Source: Planctomycetaceae bacterium (lineage in GTDB: Bacteria; Planctomycetota; Planctomycetia; Planctomycetales; Planctomycetaceae). From it: DNA of 54,532 nt. The number at the start of each line of letters is the position of its first letter. The first letter of the stretch is position 1. The notes beneath the pieces were generated by a model. That model was not told the origin of the DNA. It was given only the letters and a program-made list of their open reading frames with translations, and made no database searches. The stretch lies in contig JAGQQG010000036.1 in the NCBI GenBank assembly GCA_020426325.1, forward strand, positions 1 through 54,532. The letters run 5' to 3'. Below are positions 52,710 to 54,532 of the stretch, one piece after another. The position numbers and the translations under genes were made by a program.

Positions 52710-52733
52710 CCCCCGTGCTCACGAACACGGGGG
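52710..52733. promoter_or_regulatory. Hairpin upstream of the STAS-like gene
   Basis: CCCCCGTG and CACGGGGG form an 8-bp stem around an 8-base loop, 36 bp upstream of the minus-strand ATG at 52674. There is no U-tract in either direction. It could be a leader structure or an operator-like palindrome. Confidence 0.5.
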
Positions 52734-52982
52734 ATGCACGACTCACACGCAATCAGCACGCCAGTGAAGATTGTTCTGTGCCGAACAGCTCGTGAAATAC
52801 CACAAAGGCATATCTCGCAAGAACTTCGGCGAGACGCCGTCGCCAGGCGGTAACGAACTGCATGATGCACTTTGGCAACATCATTGTTGCACGCACGCAA
52901 CGTGGCGCGATCTCACGAACACCGCAACAGCTCAGCCTCGATCGTGGAGGCCTTCGAGACATCTGTCGAAGACCAAGATCGG

Positions 52983-53687
52983 TCACTTTCCTTCAGGCAC
53001 GAACAGCAGACGGCTGCAGTTGCAGAAGATCACTTTGCCGGAGTTCAGTCCGACTCGCATTTGGGGAGTGATCGCGACGTAACAGTTCGTGCAGATCGTC
53101 CCGTCGACAGCTGCCAGTGCGTCCGCTCCATAGGCGTCGACGAGGCGGCGGTAGTTCGCAGCGGCATCTCCGCTGAGGATCTTTTCGGCGTCTTTGACTT
53201 TGACTTCCAACTCGCTGATTTGCGATTTCAGTCCAGCCTCAGCGGCAGCGACCTCTTTGGCCCGCTTGTCGCGTTCCTCTCGGGTTTGTGTGACCTGCTG
53301 CTCGGCTTCCCCGACAGCAATCTGCATTCGATCGACGGTCTCAAGGGCCTCCAGGATTTCATCTTCCAGGACGCTGTTGGCGACGGTGTCCGCTTCGATC
53401 TGCCCCTTGATGATATCGAACTCTTTATTGGATGATGCTGCATTCAACTTGGCCCGCAAACCGGCGATCTTGCCTTCGTTGGTCTTGAGATCCAGGGCCT
53501 TCCGATCTGCACTCGCCTTGGCCTGTTTGAGAGCTTCACGCTTTGAGGCCAATTCCGCCTCCGCCTTTTGCATCAGAGCTTCGCGGGCTTTGACCTGTCG
53601 GGGACCGCGGGCAAGTTCCTCTCGCACTTCCCCCAGTTTTGAAAGCAGACCATGCAGATTCCGCAAACCAACGTTCATGTCCGTCAT
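52983..53687 (-). CDS. Coiled-coil protein with C-terminal zinc ribbon (COG1579 type)
   Basis: 234 residues. A long coiled coil (about 12-180) with Lys/Glu/Ala heptads leads to a C-terminal ribbon. Its first pair is normal (CTNC near 202-205). The second reads FCNCSRLLF, so the spacing is CxC rather than the CxxC usual in this family. SNKEFDIIKGQIE is the conserved loop of the family. Related proteins act as adaptors near nucleic-acid machinery, but the role is unproven. It is followed downstream by the STAS-like gene after about 300 bp without features other than a hairpin. Confidence 0.85.
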   Translation of the reverse strand: MTDMNVGLRNLHGLLSKLGEVREELARGPRQVKAREALMQKAEAELASKREALKQAKASADRKALDLKTNEGKIAGLRAKLNAASSNKEFDIIKGQIEADTVANSVLEDEILEALETVDRMQIAVGEAEQQVTQTREERDKRAKEVAAAEAGLKSQISELEVKVKDAEKILSGDAAANYRRLVDAYGADALAAVDGTICTNCYVAITPQMRVGLNSGKVIFCNCSRLLFVPEGK

Positions 53688-53735
53688 TGACTGTCGACTC
53701 CGTGCGGTCCGTCATGGGACCACCACCAGGGATGT

Positions 53736-53771
53736 CAAAAAGTAACCCGGCCTTCCTGGAAAAGCCGGGTT
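53736..53771 (-). terminator. Second, distal terminator after the sigma factor gene
   Basis: In the minus direction AACCCGGC pairs with GCCGGGTT (8 bp) across a 12-base loop and is followed by A-C-TTTTT-G. It lies about 40 bp beyond the first terminator and just before the zinc-ribbon gene. Confidence 0.75.
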
Positions 53772-53810
53772 TCATATGAGTTCGTACTCAACTTTAATCG
53801 TGGTGACCAC

Positions 53811-53847
53811 ATAAAAAACCGCCGATTGCGAAAGTGCCATCGGCGGT
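53811..53847 (-). terminator. Rho-independent terminator of the sigma factor gene
   Basis: Read on the minus strand, ACCGCCGAT and ATCGGCGGT form a 9-bp stem with a 12-base loop, followed by a run of six T. It begins 6 bp after the sigma factor stop codon. Confidence 0.9.
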
Positions 53848-53853
53848 GGGTCA

Positions 53854-54532
53854 TCAGTTTGGTGCTCCTGCTGACAACCGTTCGAGGAACCCCTTCAATT
53901 GATGGCTCCTCACCGGATGCTGAAGTTTCCGTACAGCCTTGGCCTCAATCTGCCGCACCCGCTCGCGCGTCACTCGAAAGATCCGACCGACTTCTTCCAA
54001 CGTATACGTGTAACCGTCGCCCAAGCCGTATCTCAGCTTGATGATCTCGCGTTCGCGATAAGTCAGGGTTTTGAGCACGTGATCGATCTTGTCCTTGAGC
54101 ATCTCTTGAGCAGCGGCGCTGACAGGATTGTCACCACGGTTGTCCTCGATGAAGTCACCGAAGTAACTGTCCTCCCCTTCGCCGATCGGCCTGTCCAAAC
54201 TAATGGGGTGACGAGAGATTTTCAACACGCGCTGGGTTTCTTCGAGGCTGACACCGGCTGCGGCAGCCGTCTCTTCCATGGTCGGTTCGCGACCAAGTTG
54301 CTGGACCAGTTCCTTGCTGATGCGACGGAGACGGGACATGGTCTCGATCATATGCACAGGAATACGGATGGTCCGCGCCTGATCAGCGATGGCTCGTGTG
54401 ATTGCCTGGCGAATCCACCAAGTGGCATACGTCGAAAATTTGTATCCTCGACGATACTCGTACTTGTCGACTGCCCGCATCAGTCCCGTGTTCCCCTCCT
54501 GAATGAGGTCGAGGAAGCTGAGTCCCCGGTTG
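53854..54532 (-). CDS. rpoD: RpoD-type principal sigma factor, C-terminal part (cut by window edge)
   Basis: About 226 residues are visible; the N-terminus lies beyond the right edge. Region 2 is clear: [19 protein letters not shown], then [20 protein letters not shown] (regions 2.3-2.4). Region 3 follows ([17 protein letters not shown], then GREPTMEE), and region 4 has [15 protein letters not shown] and the helix-turn-helix [18 protein letters not shown]. It directs RNA polymerase to housekeeping promoters. Tandem terminators follow the stop. The short C-terminal tail ([11 protein letters not shown]) differs from most. Confidence 0.95.
   Translation of the reverse strand, partial: NRGLSFLDLIQEGNTGLMRAVDKYEYRRGYKFSTYATWWIRQAITRAIADQARTIRIPVHMIETMSRLRRISKELVQQLGREPTMEETAAAAGVSLEETQRVLKISRHPISLDRPIGEGEDSYFGDFIEDNRGDNPVSAAAQEMLKDKIDHVLKTLTYREREIIKLRYGLGDGYTYTLEEVGRIFRVTRERVRQIEAKAVRKLQHPVRSHQLKGFLERLSAGAPN

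Noticed and set aside
1-54532. CRISPR arrays, tRNA and rRNA genes
   Set aside because: No regularly spaced repeats and no recognisable tRNA or rRNA sequence were seen; short RNA genes could still have been missed by eye.

Overview
The window reads as a chromosomal segment of a planctomycete (class Planctomycetia). The evidence is gene content: a large PVC-type dehydrogenase with a fused cytochrome c domain, a squalene-hopene cyclase, a long MoxR/DUF58/VWA envelope gene series, many secreted proteins seen mainly in this phylum, PQQ-type beta-propellers and a lysine-rich histone-H1-like protein. No rRNA, tRNA or CRISPR array was seen. Both edges cut genes: an ISAs1-type transposase at the left and the principal sigma factor at the right.

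Layout. 1-4500: edge of an ISAs1 element, a large secreted protein of unknown function and an IS630 remnant. 4521-12603: a catabolic island with an M28 peptidase, two paralogous amidohydrolases, an ACS-type MFS transporter, a secreted Kelch propeller, a DapA/NanA-family lyase and an enolase-superfamily (MLE-type) enzyme; the last two overlap by ATGA. 12604-17560: a mobile or decayed zone with a D12 DNA methylase fragment joined to an IS66 TnpB fragment and a decayed rve-type transposase. Between these remnants lies an intact SOS-type cassette: a Y-family polymerase with a small partner gene, divergent from an SRAP (YedK/HMCES) gene, with a GAAC-N4-GTTC palindrome in the 43-bp gap.

17802-36935: about 19 kb of co-directional minus-strand genes with overlaps or short gaps. 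Read in transcription order they are: PQQ propeller, SIMPL protein, prenyltransferase-repeat protein, MoxR ATPase, DUF58, BatA-like VWA, VWA/GATase-like membrane protein, DUF4175-like protein, DUF2007, then four secreted proteins of unknown function. The core is the MoxR-DUF58-VWA arrangement thought to act in envelope protein maturation or stress.

37364-54532: mixed housekeeping genes. They include a second PQQ propeller, a DedA-like protein overlapping the lysine-rich nucleoid protein gene, squalene-hopene cyclase, the giant PVC cytochrome protein, a fused SufE-SufS followed by an aminotransferase, a tiny gene with its own 5' UUCG hairpin and strong terminator, a LUD protein, YggU, a STAS protein, a coiled-coil zinc-ribbon protein and the sigma factor with tandem terminators.

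All function calls rest on motif recognition by eye; no database search was run.
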